From Nicotiana tabacum (taxonomy: Eukaryota; Streptophyta; Magnoliopsida; Solanales; Solanaceae), in contig NC_134096.1 of NCBI RefSeq assembly GCF_000715075.1, positions 66,593,026 through 66,657,025 of the forward strand: DNA of 64,000 bases, written 5' to 3'. This document shows, one piece after another, positions 22,376 through 33,633 of this stretch. The notes below the pieces were generated by a model that was not told where the DNA came from, searched no databases, and was given only the letters and a program-made list of their open reading frames with translations. The translations under genes were made by a program, and so were the position numbers. Within the stretch, counting starts at the first letter, position 1, and each line of letters opens with the position of its first letter.

Positions 22376-24540
22376 CTCTGAGAAAGTAGTAGGTTTTAGC
22401 TTTCAAAGAAGATTTCAAATGTATACGCCAATTAAAAAAAAATGTAAACACCAATAGATGCATCAGAGTAATTGGCCAAAAGGTCCATAGGATTCAAGTA
22501 GAGTACATTTGTACCAAAAGGTCCTGCTATAGACAGGCTTCTCAAGTTTCTGCTATTTTGCTTTCTAAGTTTTGGCTTTTATTTAAATTACAAAACCAAT
22601 GCATTTCCAATTTGTCCTGACATTTATTTTTTGTCAAGACATTTCATCATTATATAAACAGAATCAATCAACTACCACACGAAGAAGACACTAGTTAAAT
22701 TTGTTTGGTGCCACAATTCCATTACTACTTTAAAGAGGAATAACGTATGCGTAAATCCAGATATTAATTAAATAGTTTCATTTCAGATCTTTTGAACTTG
22801 GTAAACGATTTAACTAGGTAATTCAATTATATACCAGTCCATGTGGCGGCTCAACACTACATGTAACCTAAACTCAAAATTTAAAAAGAAGCCTTAACAT
22901 TCAAGGTTAAAAAAATACTTTTTCGTATATAATCCTTGGATAATTTCATTAGCTTGAGACTGAAATTTTGTTTAAAAAGCACGTAAAGAATACAAGAAGA
23001 TTCTACAAAATCATAATTATAAACAAAATTAATTCAAGTTGAAGTGAGTTAGATAAATTAAGAAGTCAGAGTCTACCCACCAGGGGTGAGGTAACAAAAA
23101 AAAAATAGGAAGTAACTGTAGATTTAATAGTCTAAATTTCAACTATAATTACATCATTCATATTTCTAAAAGGTAGTATAAACTTTATAAATTGATAAAT
23201 AATTATTGGTTAAAAATTGACAATAAATGATTAAAAATAATTCATTTATCACTAATAATAAATACATAATTATTCATATTATATATAATTTGAGTAAATT
23301 TGGGGCATTAATTTTTTGGGGCCTAAAGCCACTACTTTAATGGCTTTGGAATTAAGCCGCCACTGGTCCATGTAGTACTTAAAATGCTCAGTACATATTT
23401 GAATAAATGATTACGGGACAATACCCACTTGCAGAAAGTTATATAAAGTTCGTGAATCAAAAAATTAATAATAACAAATTACATATAAGATAAAACAGAT
23501 TAATCATTGAGTAATATAAGATTATCTTGTTGTCTGTGATAATTTTGTTAGGGCTTTGTGTCCTGATTTTTTTACCATAATTGGGTTTTACTTTTCTCCT
23601 ACAGAAAAGCAAAAGTGTTACCATAATTAATTTTACTTTTCCTATAAAAAAAATATAAATCTCTTCCATATTTAATAGATTCCTTTCTTGGAGAAAAAGT
23701 TATGGCCTTTATAAGTTGAGGATCCATCCTTCATAAACAACAACATATCATCCACAGTGTAGTCCTTAAGAGTTTTGTTTAGGTGAAGAATTTATTCTTT
23801 CATCCGGTTTTTTTCTTCTATATTAGTAAATTGATGTAGGTCACTTGACAAAATATGTCTCTTTTTTATATCTTTTGTGGCACCTGATTTATTGTCACCA
23901 AGGTTTGCATTATTAGCTTCTGTATGACGCCTTGTTATTTTCGATCCCAACAAATTGAACCCATAAAATCTTTGTAATTATAAACAAAATACCTTGACAA
24001 ATAGTTTAGTGGTTTAAAACATGGAACACACCATATGTTGTATACAATTATACATACTATTCACATACTAGTTGATAAGAGATTGTCTGACTGTCTCCCC
24101 TTTTGGCGATTAATTAGTTTGTCTTAACATTAGTGTCATTTACACTTTGCCTTTGAAAAGATTTCCCTTTTACTCACCCACTCCCTAGCTCTGCACAAAC
24201 AAACACGTTTTTTTTTTCTTGATAAAGATAAGTCGCTCGACACCTCAATATCGACTCATCATTTTTTGCTTTTCGGTTATAGAGTCGAGTTTGATTTTCC
24301 ACTCTGTTCAATTAGTCAAGTTGAATTTGGGCCAAACTCTTTATGTTCAAATCAACTAGGTTATAACTCGAAAAATCAAAAGATGATCCAGACAGATGTT
24401 TGGTTGGTGAGAATCCTCATTTGCATCTAATTGAGATGTAAAAGAAATATTAACACTTTAATGGTCCGAATCAATGAGACTGACAGACCAAAGAACAAAG
24501 ACCAAGTGACCTACGGAATATAGTACTGGTATAAAAATTT
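22376..24540. other. A/T-rich intergenic sequence, nothing recognised
   Basis: Short ORFs only, with no family resemblance. Local A/T-rich inverted segments occur but none forms a convincing RNA gene. Confidence 0.4.
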
Positions 24541-24815
24541 AATACCTCTTTAATATTTTGTTTGGTTAGCAAATCTGGTATAAGTTATCTCGAGATTAAA
24601 ATTAGTATCAGGATAACTTATACCTTGTAGAGGGTGGGATAATTAGTGTCGGGATAACTTATACCTTCTTCTTAGAAATTATGCAATTGTCATTTTTAAT
24701 ACAACATACCAAACAGTGGATAAAAAATAATACCAAGATAACTAATCTCAGCATAACTAATCACAGCATAACTTATCCCGACATAAACCGTATTCAAACC
24801 AAATGACCCCTAAAT
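24541..24815. mobile_element. MITE-like element with internal GATAACTTATACC repeats
   Basis: Contains repeated GGATAACTTATACC (24612-24667) and the inverted form GGTATAAGTTATC on the left. The ends read TTTGTTTGGTTAGC and AACCAAATGACCCCTAA, a loose inverted repeat. No ORF. Boundaries are approximate. Confidence 0.45.
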
Positions 24816-25198
24816 ATCACCCAGACTCTGACCATATCTATATGATTGCTAAGAAATGTAGTAGTGAAAATGAAAGACTACTCTTTGACATTCTCTACTG
24901 CATGATTAAGGCCTCCGCTCTCTTTGTTTTCAAGATTTATATATTTAGTCCAATTGTCTTTGGACTGTGGCTAGAGCTATTAATATGGGTCAGCTCAATT
25001 TAGCCTAGCCCAGCCCACATAGTCCTTGCATTTGATGAATGGGGCCGGACCATTTTTATGGGCCTTAAGATGGCCAGCTTAACCTTATGTGGGTTGTGGG
25101 CCCCACAGGCTGGCCCACCAAAATTTTAAACATATTTTTTAATTTATGTTCTAACCTAATTAAAAAAAGGTAAGTTGGTGCACATAAATGCAGTTGCT

Positions 25199-25346
25199 GG
25201 TAAAGAGGGGAGCCTTGACATAACTGGTAAAGAGGGAAGCCTTGGCGTAACTGGTAAAGTTGCTGCCATGTGATCAAGAGGTCACGGTTCGAGCCTTGGA
25301 AACAGGCTCTTGCAGAAATGCAAGGTAAGGTTGTGTATTTTGGCTT
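25199..25346 (+). mobile_element. SINE copy 1, with repeated head, truncated tail
   Basis: The head ACTGGTAAAGAGGGAAGCCT is repeated (25199-25260), so the A-box region is present about three times before GGTCACGGTTCGAGCC (B box, 25280-25295). The body stops after GGTAAGGTTGTGTAT and runs into a TA/TG microsatellite. Confidence 0.6.
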
Positions 25347-25354
25347 TGGTACGA

Positions 25355-25362
25355 TACGTTTG

Positions 25363-25443
<81 letters not shown>

Positions 25444-25445
25444 GT
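25355..25445. repeat. (TA)n(TG)n(TGTATG)n microsatellite
   Basis: Alternating TA, then TG, then TATGTG units. ORFs reading through it (Tyr-Ile, Cys-Val) are artefacts. Confidence 0.9.
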
Positions 25446-25589
25446 GCATTTTTATGGGCCTTAAGATGGCCAGCTTAACCTTATGTGGGTTGTGGGCCCC
25501 ACAGGCTGGCCCACCAAAATTTTAAACATATTTTTTAATTTATGTTCTAACCTAATTAAAAAAAAGGTAAGTTGGTGCACATAAATGCA

Positions 25590-25763
25590 GCTGGTAAAGA
25601 GGGGAGCCTTGACGTAACTGGTAAAGTTATTGCTATGTGATCAAGAGGTCACGGTTCGAGCCTTGAAAACAGGCTCTTGCAGAAATGCAAGGTAAGGTTG
25701 TGTATAATAGACCCTTGTGGTCCGACCTTTCCCCAGACCCCGTGCATAACGGGAGCTTAGTGC
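25590..25763 (+). mobile_element. SINE copy 2 (Solanaceae TS/SolS type)
   Basis: GTAACTGGTAAAGTTATTGC (A-box region), GGTCACGGTTCGAGCC (B box), AGAAATGCAAGGTAAGGTTG and the end GCATAACGGGAGCTTAGTGC (25744-25763). It is the same family as 20776-21003 and part of the 396-bp tandem duplication. Confidence 0.7.
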
Positions 25764-25819
25764 TTCAGTATCTCATATATGAAACCTTTCACTGATATTA
25801 CAGGGCTCCTTCTTGATCC

Positions 25820-25821
<2 letters not shown>

Positions 25822-25914
<93 letters not shown>
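25822..25914. repeat. (TC)n(TA)n(TG)n microsatellite abutting the Tat element
   Basis: About 19 TC, 14 TA and 12 TG units run directly into the LTR start at 25913 (TGTTTACCCG). The Tat element may have inserted next to or into a simple repeat, so a target duplication cannot be told apart here. Confidence 0.9.
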
Positions 25915-25915
<1 letters not shown>

Positions 25916-26576
25916 TTACCCGTAAAACGGTACAGTTAAATTTATACGTGGTTTCTAGACAAGTGAATTAATTTGATCCTGAAATAATAGAATGATTGAA
26001 TAAATATGCAATACTTAGCCTTGAGATGAAGATGAAATAGCAGAAACAGTAGTTCCGGGAGCAGGGCTTCCGGGCACAACAACAGTAAAATCAGAAAGCA
26101 AGAGGATAAAATTATATAAAGCATGTAATAGATTATCGCATAAGTTTGCCAGAAAATTCGTCTCCTTTTAATGATAATAGATCTCATTATTTATAGTTGC
26201 ACTTAGGGAACAAGGTCTTAGGATCATGTCCTTCTTTAATGTCAATTATGAGGGCCATTGAAGAATGTGTAACGGCGGGCATGGATGACAAATTCTTTAT
26301 AACAGGCAGTGTATTACATGCGGTAGAATATTCTCCATTAAATGCTATCAGGTCGTAGGTATTTATTTCATCTTTATGAGCATCATTCTTTCAGTAACAG
26401 ATGGAATAGTTGTCTTCGGTTTTAGCTATCCTCTGCTTTCGGCTCCACGTGTCACTCTCTTATGCAATCACTTAACATAACATATTTTATCCTAGATAGA
26501 TAGTTCCCATGCTTTCCGGTGACATAACTTTGTGTCACCGAAAAGTTAGTAGAAATTTTTTTTGGCGGGAATTTCA
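25913..26576 (-). repeat. 3' LTR of the Tat element
   Basis: On the plus strand it starts TGTTTACCCGTAAAACGG and ends GGCGGGAATTTCA, followed by CTGACCCCCTCT, the complement of a polypurine tract. The other LTR (39340 onward) aligns over nearly its whole length with scattered substitutions and small indels, indicating an older insertion than the copia element. Confidence 0.8.
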
Positions 26577-26857
26577 CTGACCCCCTCTGAAAAGCTACTG
26601 ACGGTTGATTAGACACGTCTCTACGCATTTAATGCCCCGAACACGCGTTATCCCACAATTCAGCATAACTTTTGTCGACTATCGAGGTAATTATGGCTGC
26701 AAATTTAGCCACCTAAACCTTTGCTTATACGCATCAACCTCCTTTATTCACACCCCATAATTCTCGAAACTCTCTTCATTCGACTTGTACTATGTTCTTC
26801 AACCTTTCTTTAATTCTCTTCATAAGAGAAAAGCTTTTTCTTTTTCTCTAACATAGA
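26577..26857 (+). other. Leader region of the antisense ORF
   Basis: Non-coding sequence between the 3' LTR and the antisense ORF start, with pyrimidine-rich segments (26775-26850) that look like a plant 5' leader. A probable promoter for the antisense transcript lies here or in the LTR, but no TATA box is certain. Confidence 0.4.
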
Positions 26858-29660
26858 ATGGTTTATTTTTCAAAAAATCTCAATTCCTCAAAGAACAAAA
26901 GCAAAGTCGATGAAGCCGCTCCTCCTACAGTGAGCACCATCATCCCCAGGAGTCTTGTCACAACTAAAGACTTCGAAGAGAAATTTTCTTATGCTAACCC
27001 TTGTACATGGGACGTTGGCAGATATCCTTCTTCCATCCATCCTTCTAGTTTTCTTGTTGTAAAGGAAGATTGTTATTGCCAGGATTTGGATATTATTGCT
27101 CCTGATCTGGCGGAGCGGGTAACCTTACCCCAAGAAGGGTTTTACATACTTTTATACGTATCCCTTCACTTTTGGGATGTTTTCTCTGAGTGGAGAGCTT
27201 GACTCTATTATTGTAGAGTTCTGCCTCCGCTACCAGGTATGTTTGGCATAGGTGAGTCCCTCTATGTGGAGGACGATTGCTTGTCTTCAGCGCCTGTGCC
27301 AATAAATGGGGGAGGAGCTAACCCTAGCTCACGTGATGAACTTTTATTCCCCCAAGATCTTCCGTGGAGGGATGACTAACTTCAACAAGCGAGACCACCA
27401 TACACCGTTATCCAGCATGGATGATGATAACGACTGTGGGTGGATGGAACAGTTTGCTTTCAGTTACCACCGGTGACATCATCCCGGCCTCGGCTCCATC
27501 TTTCTCGAAATTATGGAACCGCACTCGTAAGTATATAGTTTGCTTTTGATTTTGTTAAAGACCATTCCTCGTCATTGTTTACTTTTATTCCTTTACCTGT
27601 CTTAGCGACTCGGTGGGTTCCCTCTAGGGTTGAGGGCTTGGACCAATGGGTTCAGAAAATTTTGGACGTTACTACGCCCAAAACCCGCACGTGGAAAGAG
27701 CTATCCGTGAAATATGGGTGGAAAGTCAAATATCATGGTAAGTTGAACTCATCTTGTATTTACTTTTTCTTATAAGAAAGTTGTCTAATTCTTCTCTCCT
27801 GTTGAATATAGGTCTACCCCAGGGCTCAGTTGTCATCCCTGGGGAGGACGTTTTGGCCGATCCTACTGATGCGGCGAGGTTGCTGCAGAAGGCTTTTTCA
27901 CAGACAGGCATCTCCGGACCTGCTTTTGGTGCGAGTACTTCTTCTCGGAGTCCCCGGCCGGAAAACAAGCAACCAAAAAGAAGGTGTTCCTCCGCGGTCG
28001 GGGAAAAGAATAAGAGGGCGAAGAATGCTGCCCTCGAGTCATCTTCTAAAGTTGTGGTGATGAGCTCTCCGCCCGGGCCGGTCGTATATACCGTGATGAT
28101 TGATGATGACGGAGAAGCCAGTGAGGAGGGGGCTTCTCTACATAGAAGACGACGACCTTCCTCAACTCAACAGACTGCTTAATCTGTTAAGTTAGTTACA
28201 CTAATCGAGGATGATGCCTCATCGCTCTGGGGAGTTTGAAATGGTAGAAAATGCCACCTCCCATTTTCGGATCCCAGTCGCTGCCCCCTAGTATTGTGGG
28301 GCTGAGTACTGAGTCCCTGCCATCTTCGGTTGACGATCAACCAATAACAAGCACTGCGTTTGCCGCAGCTGTTTCTCACCATTCAACGCCGCCAACTTCA
28401 TCTCCTTCTTCACCAACTCTTCCACCAGCAACTGCTACATCATCTCCACCGGCTGCATCTGTCAGAGAAGAGGATGTTTCTCTCCCCCAGTCCCCGATTC
28501 ATGGGAATGTGGGGCGGCATTATGCTGCCCCCTCAGAAGATCTGCAAAGGAAGATGAGTGTTACTCTCTCGGTCTCTACCGGATGCAATTTGATGCCCCG
28601 GCTAGTGGAATTTGCAAACTATCTGAAGTCTTTGGCTTCAGAAAAATATTAGGAAAAGATACAGGCTCTCTAGGGAGAGTGCTAGTTGAACAATGTTATG
28701 CACAACGCCGCAGCGGTACACTCTTCATTTCCTTTGTCATTTCTCCTGTTTTTGATTTGGAAATATCCTGAGTTCACCCTTCTTGTTTTGCATGCCAATT
28801 TCCTTGCTTCCTAGGGCCTCCAGAGGTTCATTCGGGAAAAAGAAGAACTTACCTCCGAGCAGGATCAACTTTTGGCCGAGCGGGACCAAACTGATGCTCT
28901 CCTCTCAGAACTGGAAGCCAAAGTTGCTGAGGCTGCTGTGTTGGAGGCTCTTTTATAGCAAAGCGAGCAAGAAGAGGAGACTCTTAGCTAAGAGATCGCC
29001 CCGCTGAGAGTTCAATTTTAAGAGGCTAGGGACAAATGGGTTAAAGTCCATAGTGTCATTCTTGCTACATCCGATCGTAAGGCTGCCTCCGCTGAAAGAT
29101 TGACCAATTTAGAGGCATCCTTGAACTCCAAAACTGAAGAGCTTGCTGCTTCCAGGGTGAAATATTCCCAATTGGAGGAGAGGTATAAGAAGACCATTGA
29201 GCATAGTATACTTTTCATCTCTACTGTCCGCGAACTCGACGTTAGCCTCAAGTCTATTAGATTCATCCGGGAAAACCTTTCTGCCGAGGTTGACCAACTT
29301 AAAGAAGAACTCAAGCGCTGAGCGACTTACCTCATTGTTGAAAAAACATATGTTATGTACAGCATGAGGAGAAAAACCTTGGAAGAGACTAAAGCATGTG
29401 TCATTGACTTTGATGCCGAAATCGCTAAAGCCTGTGAGCTAAAGTCAGCTGCTAAAAGGGGTCTCCCGGCAGGGCCTGATGCTTCTGGTTCTTCTGGTTT
29501 CTGTTTCGAATCCTCGGAAACTGAAGAGGAACTGGAGTGCGAAGATGTTGAAGGCCAAAATTATGAGGGTCAAGGTATTGAGCCACCGGCGGATCTACCC
29601 ACTTCCCCTGGGGGCACGGATGCTTCTCTTTCTCCGGGTTCTGGAGATACAATAGTTTAG
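26858..29660 (+). pseudogene. Spliced antisense ORF of the Tat element (degenerate)
   Basis: The plus strand, antisense to gag-pol, encodes a decayed protein of the family often annotated as a putative plant transposon protein in Solanaceae. It begins at ATG 26858 (MVYFSKNLNSSKNKSK). A frameshift near 27150 is followed by PFTFGMFSLSGELDSIIVEF, an in-frame stop, and FYSPKIFRGGMTNFN near 27345. Intron-like gaps with GT-AG ends lie at about 27526-27604, 27738-27811 and 28712-28813; the joined frames are family-like (WVPSRVEGLDQWVQ, GLPQGSVVIPGEDVLADP, GLQRFIREKEELTSEQ). The C-terminal part (28815-29320) is a long predicted coiled coil, followed by an acidic tail ending at 29660. Function in the element is unknown. 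It lies between integrase and 3' LTR, as in other Tat elements. Confidence 0.6.
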
Positions 29661-30737
29661 TTTTTCATTTCTTATCCCAACTTTTGTACCTCTGCCATTT
29701 TAGCACATTTATTGTGAATAAAAACATATTTTGCTCAAGTATTGCATGAGTCTTTTTGCGTTCTTTTGTTTGAATATTTATGCAAGTTTTAATCTTTGCG
29801 TTCTTTCTTGCTTAAGTGTTTTGCGTAAATTTTACTGTTTGCGTCTGATCATGCAAGGCTTTGGGTGTATTTTTCCCTTAAAGCATTTGGATTTCGTGCA
29901 TAAATTCTTTCGAAATCAACCCTTTATCGTGAGGGTATTTATAAGAGAGGGCCCTCTTATGTTTACGGTGGTCTTAAAGAGGACGTCTCTTGTTCATTAC
30001 GGCATTATCATTTGATGTACTTGTTTAACTTTCAAATGCAAAATCAATTCATCATTCAGACAAGAAACAAGATAGAAATAAAAGGACTTTACTTTATTCC
30101 TTCTATTTTCAAAAAGTACATAAGCCTTCGTTATACTAAAAGGAAATTGCCATTCCTTGTGACTAACTTGTACAACTTATTTCTACGGGGCTAACCACGC
30201 AGTCCTCGATCTTGATGTTACGACTATGTTTCCGATTTTCGTATTTCGGTCGACGTGGCAGTCATTGTTGTCGTATCCTCATATCATTCTCCCCTAGTGT
30301 TCGAATATGAAGAATGCGAATTTGAACACTGGAAGTTTTGCACCTTCGAGGACTCCACTAATGAATTGCTAGATAATCTTCAGTTCGGTAACAAACTTCA
30401 CTTCCCCTTAGGAATTTATGCTATCGAGCCAAAGACTATCTAACAATTCTCTAGTGGTTTGCACTTGTGAACGGTCGGGTAACGTTTGCTCGATAGCAAA
30501 CTTAATTTCCTGGTGGGAATTTTGCTACCGAGCCAAAGATTATCTAACCGCTCTGGAGTGGTTCTTCGCTTGTGTGCCTTGCTATTAAAAGGTCTTATTT
30601 CTGCTGCTGAAACCTTCTTCGTAGTATGCTTTCCGTTTCTGTCTCGTTAAAAACCTTGCCAAAAAAACCTAATTGGGATAAAAACTGGACGAAGAGAAAA
30701 AGAGTACAGCACATACTTTCAGTACAGGTAATGTTCA
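29661..30737. other. Non-coding spacer between antisense ORF and integrase
   Basis: No supported coding sequence. The 3' end of the antisense transcript and the 3' end of gag-pol face each other here. A similar phrase recurs at 30415-30440 and 30520-30545 (TGCTATCGAGCCAAAGACTA / TGCTACCGAGCCAAAGATTA), a local repeat of about 110 bp spacing. Confidence 0.45.
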
Positions 30738-32127
30738 TCAATAGTAATATCTATTGAGGTGTTCCACATTCCAGTTGCTTGGCAAATTTTCTCCATCTTG
30801 ATTCACCAACTCGTATGAACCTTTCCCGGTGACAGCTAAAACCCGGTAGGGGCCTTCCCATGTTAGACCTAACTTCCCTGCGTTGAGTTCCTGGGTGTTT
30901 TGAGTTACTTTCCTTAGAACCAAGTCTCCCACTTTGAAATAACGGAGGTTGGCTCTTTGATTATAATATCTTTCTATTCTCTGCTTTTGGGCTAACATCC
31001 TTATATGCGCCAAGTCCCTGTGCTCATCGAGTAGCTCCAAGTTGACTAACATTACTTCGTTGTTTGCCTCTTCACTTGCCTGGAAATATCTCAAGGTAGG
31101 CTCCCCTACTTCCATATAGATTAAGGCTTCTGCTCCGTACATAAGGGAGAAAGGAGTTTCTCCTATGCTTGATTTGGCCGTTGTTCGATATGCCCATAAC
31201 ACTCTAGGCAGTTCCTCAAGCCATTTACCTTTAGCTGCTTCCTATATCTTTTTGAGATTTTGTATAATCACTTTGTTTCGTTGATTCCGCTTGACCATTT
31301 CCGCTCGGATGATAGGGCGAGGATGTGATTCTTTTTATTTTCAAGTCTTCAAGGAACTTTGTGATCTTTGTGCCTATAAACTGTGGCCCATTATCGCAGG
31401 CTATCTCTTTTGGTATTCCAAATCTGCAAATTATGTTCTCCCACAAGAAATCCACCACTTCACATTTTCCGATCTTCTGATAAGGACCTGCTTCAACCCA
31501 CTTAGAAAAATAGTCAGTCAAAATCAAAAGAAACTTTACATTTCTAGGGGCCGATGGCAGTGGTCTGCCGATATCCATTCCCCACTTCATGGACGACCAT
31601 AGAGATAGAACCGAGTGTAACGGTTCTGCTGGTTGATGTACCAATGGTGCGTAGCGTTAACACTTATCGCATTTTTGTACAAAAGCTTTGGCGTCTTGTT
31701 CCATTCGGGGCCAATAGTATCCTGCCCTTATGGTGGTAGGCTATAATCTCGTGTTTTAGTCGCTTATTACACTCTAATTCAATTCACTTTACTTGTGTTG
31801 AGCTTTAATTAGTAGTGTTTATGCACTTATTGTGTGTTTTATGCCTTGTAGGAGTAATTTCGAGTTATGTAGATGTTGTGGAGCTAATACGAGCTATTTG
31901 GAGCTTTGAAGTCTAAGTAGAAGCCAAAGCAATTAAGCTGGGATCACGTTCAGGGGTCGAAAATAAAGTCTGGATGTCAAAAATTTGAAAAACTCATTTC
32001 TGGCCATAATTTACACTACCGCCCCGTGACATGCCCCGCGGGGCGCTAGTGCAAAAAGTGGCCAGAAATCATATTTTGGCACATTCTGGAATTTCCTACA
32101 TGCACGTCGCATGGGGCGATGCGGCAT

Positions 32128-33633
32128 TGATAAGTAGGGATTTTGACCGCTTATTTTCTCTCTTTTACTTACGTTTTAGCTCAAAAATGCTTAAAGGTAT
32201 TCCCGAGAACTAATGAAATGTGCTTTTTTGTAGGAACATTGGGAAATGAGCCAAAGTAGTAAAAATCAACTCAAAAGGGAGTAAAATTGGACATGAACCA
32301 AAATAAGGCAAAAAGGGTTACAGTGCGGCCACAAACTCTGAAGAGGCACTGATAGAATTTCTTCACAGAGTGCGGACCGCACAATTATTGTGCGACCGCA
32401 GAAGACTAGATTCAGAAACTTGTAGTTTGGGAGCTTGAAGATATGCGGACCACACCATTATTGTGCGGCCGCAGAATGCCAAAATGCGGCCACACTCATA
32501 AATGTGCGGTCTGCAGAATAAAGCCCAGATCCAATCTAAGAGCAAGAGTGCGGCCACACTCAGAAATGTGTGGTCAGCACAATTAGAGGAAGTGCGGTCG
32601 CATCTCACTTTTATGCGACCGCAGAAAGCCAACATGACCAGTCAGTCTCAAAGTGCGGACCGCACAACCTTTGCAGGGGCAATTTTGTCAGATATTTTCA
32701 GCTGGGTATAAATAGATATTTTTGTCATTTTTAGGTTTAGTTGGGTGCACCTGAACACTTAGAGTCGTTTTTCTTTACTGTATTGGGCAACTTTGTACTA
32801 GTTTAGCATTTAAACATTAGATTTTCTTTCCTTAATCAATTATTATGCATTTTATCTTAGTTTTTTTATTTAATTTCTTCATTTTCCATGAGTATGTAAA
32901 CCCTTAGCTAGGGTTGTGACCCAACCTTAGTATGGGTACTTAATGAGTGATTGATTTAGGGCTTATTTGTGATTGGGTATATGAATTTTAGCCTAGTTCT
33001 TACTTGAATTTGAGAATTGATGATTGCAAACATTGATTCATGCCTAATTGACTTAGTCTATACTTGAGAAAGTGAGACTAAGTCTAGGAAAACTTGGCTA
33101 ACAAGAAATTGGGGTGAACTCAAGAAATTGATAGCCCCAATTAAAGGGTCGAATCTAGAGATAGTAAGACCCGACTTGAGCATTTATCACTTATTTCATG
33201 AGATACCCCTTTGGACTTGAGAAAGCCGAATTGGGCAAAATTACTCAAACTACCGAGAGGTATAAAGTGAGTAATTACGTGTGATTGCTATATTGTATCC
33301 CGATCAACCAAACATGCCCTAAAGCTATAAATCTGTTAGGTAACCAACAAGGCGGAAGTCGCAACCCTAGATCTTTTATAACTTGAAAAACAACCAAAAC
33401 CAAAAACATTGTCTCTTAGCTTTACAATTACAAGCATTAGCGTAAAAGTAGAAGTAGAAACAACAATTGAAAATGTGGAAGTGTAATCTTAGGCACGTCA
33501 TACATTCACACTAGGTATATACCTAATCCCACATCAAGCTCCCTGTGGAATCGACCCCGACTCGCATTAGGTTTTTATTATTGCATCGACCGCCTCGCAA
33601 CCTAAATTAGTGGTGTGAGTTTGAGAGATATCA
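32128..33633 (+). mobile_element. Second solo LTR nested inside the first
   Basis: Begins TGATAAGTAGGG and ends GAGAGATATCA, flanked by GGCAT on both sides (32123-32127 and 33634-33638). Length 1506 bp. The end region CGACCCCGACTCGCATTAGG is typical of Solanaceae Athila/Tat LTRs. The 5' part (32320-32670) is packed with the palindromic words GTGCGGACCGCAC and GTGCGGCCGCA. No coding sequence. Confidence 0.9.
32320..32675. repeat. Cluster of palindromic TGCGGNCGCA words
   Basis: At least nine occurrences or near-occurrences of GTGCGG(A/C)C(A/G)CA and its complement, spaced 20-70 bp apart, within the nested solo LTR. ORFs across it are not meaningful. Confidence 0.75.

Larger units (their letters stand above)
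25051..25763. repeat. 396-bp tandem duplication containing a SINE and a microsatellite
   Basis: CATTTTTATGGGCCTTAAGA starts at 25051 and again at 25447. The copies stay aligned through GGCCCCACAGGCTGGCCCAC, TAAGTTGGTGCACATAAATG and the SINE head. The first copy ends in a microsatellite (25355-25440), the second in an intact SINE tail. The copies are nearly identical, so the event is recent. Confidence 0.85.

Noticed and set aside
25270..25525. ORFs with Tyr-Ile and Cys-Val repeats
   Set aside because: They read through a TA/TG microsatellite.
29731..30443. ORFs of 60-94 residues
   Set aside because: They are short, A/T-rich and located in the spacer of the Tat element, without resemblance to known proteins.
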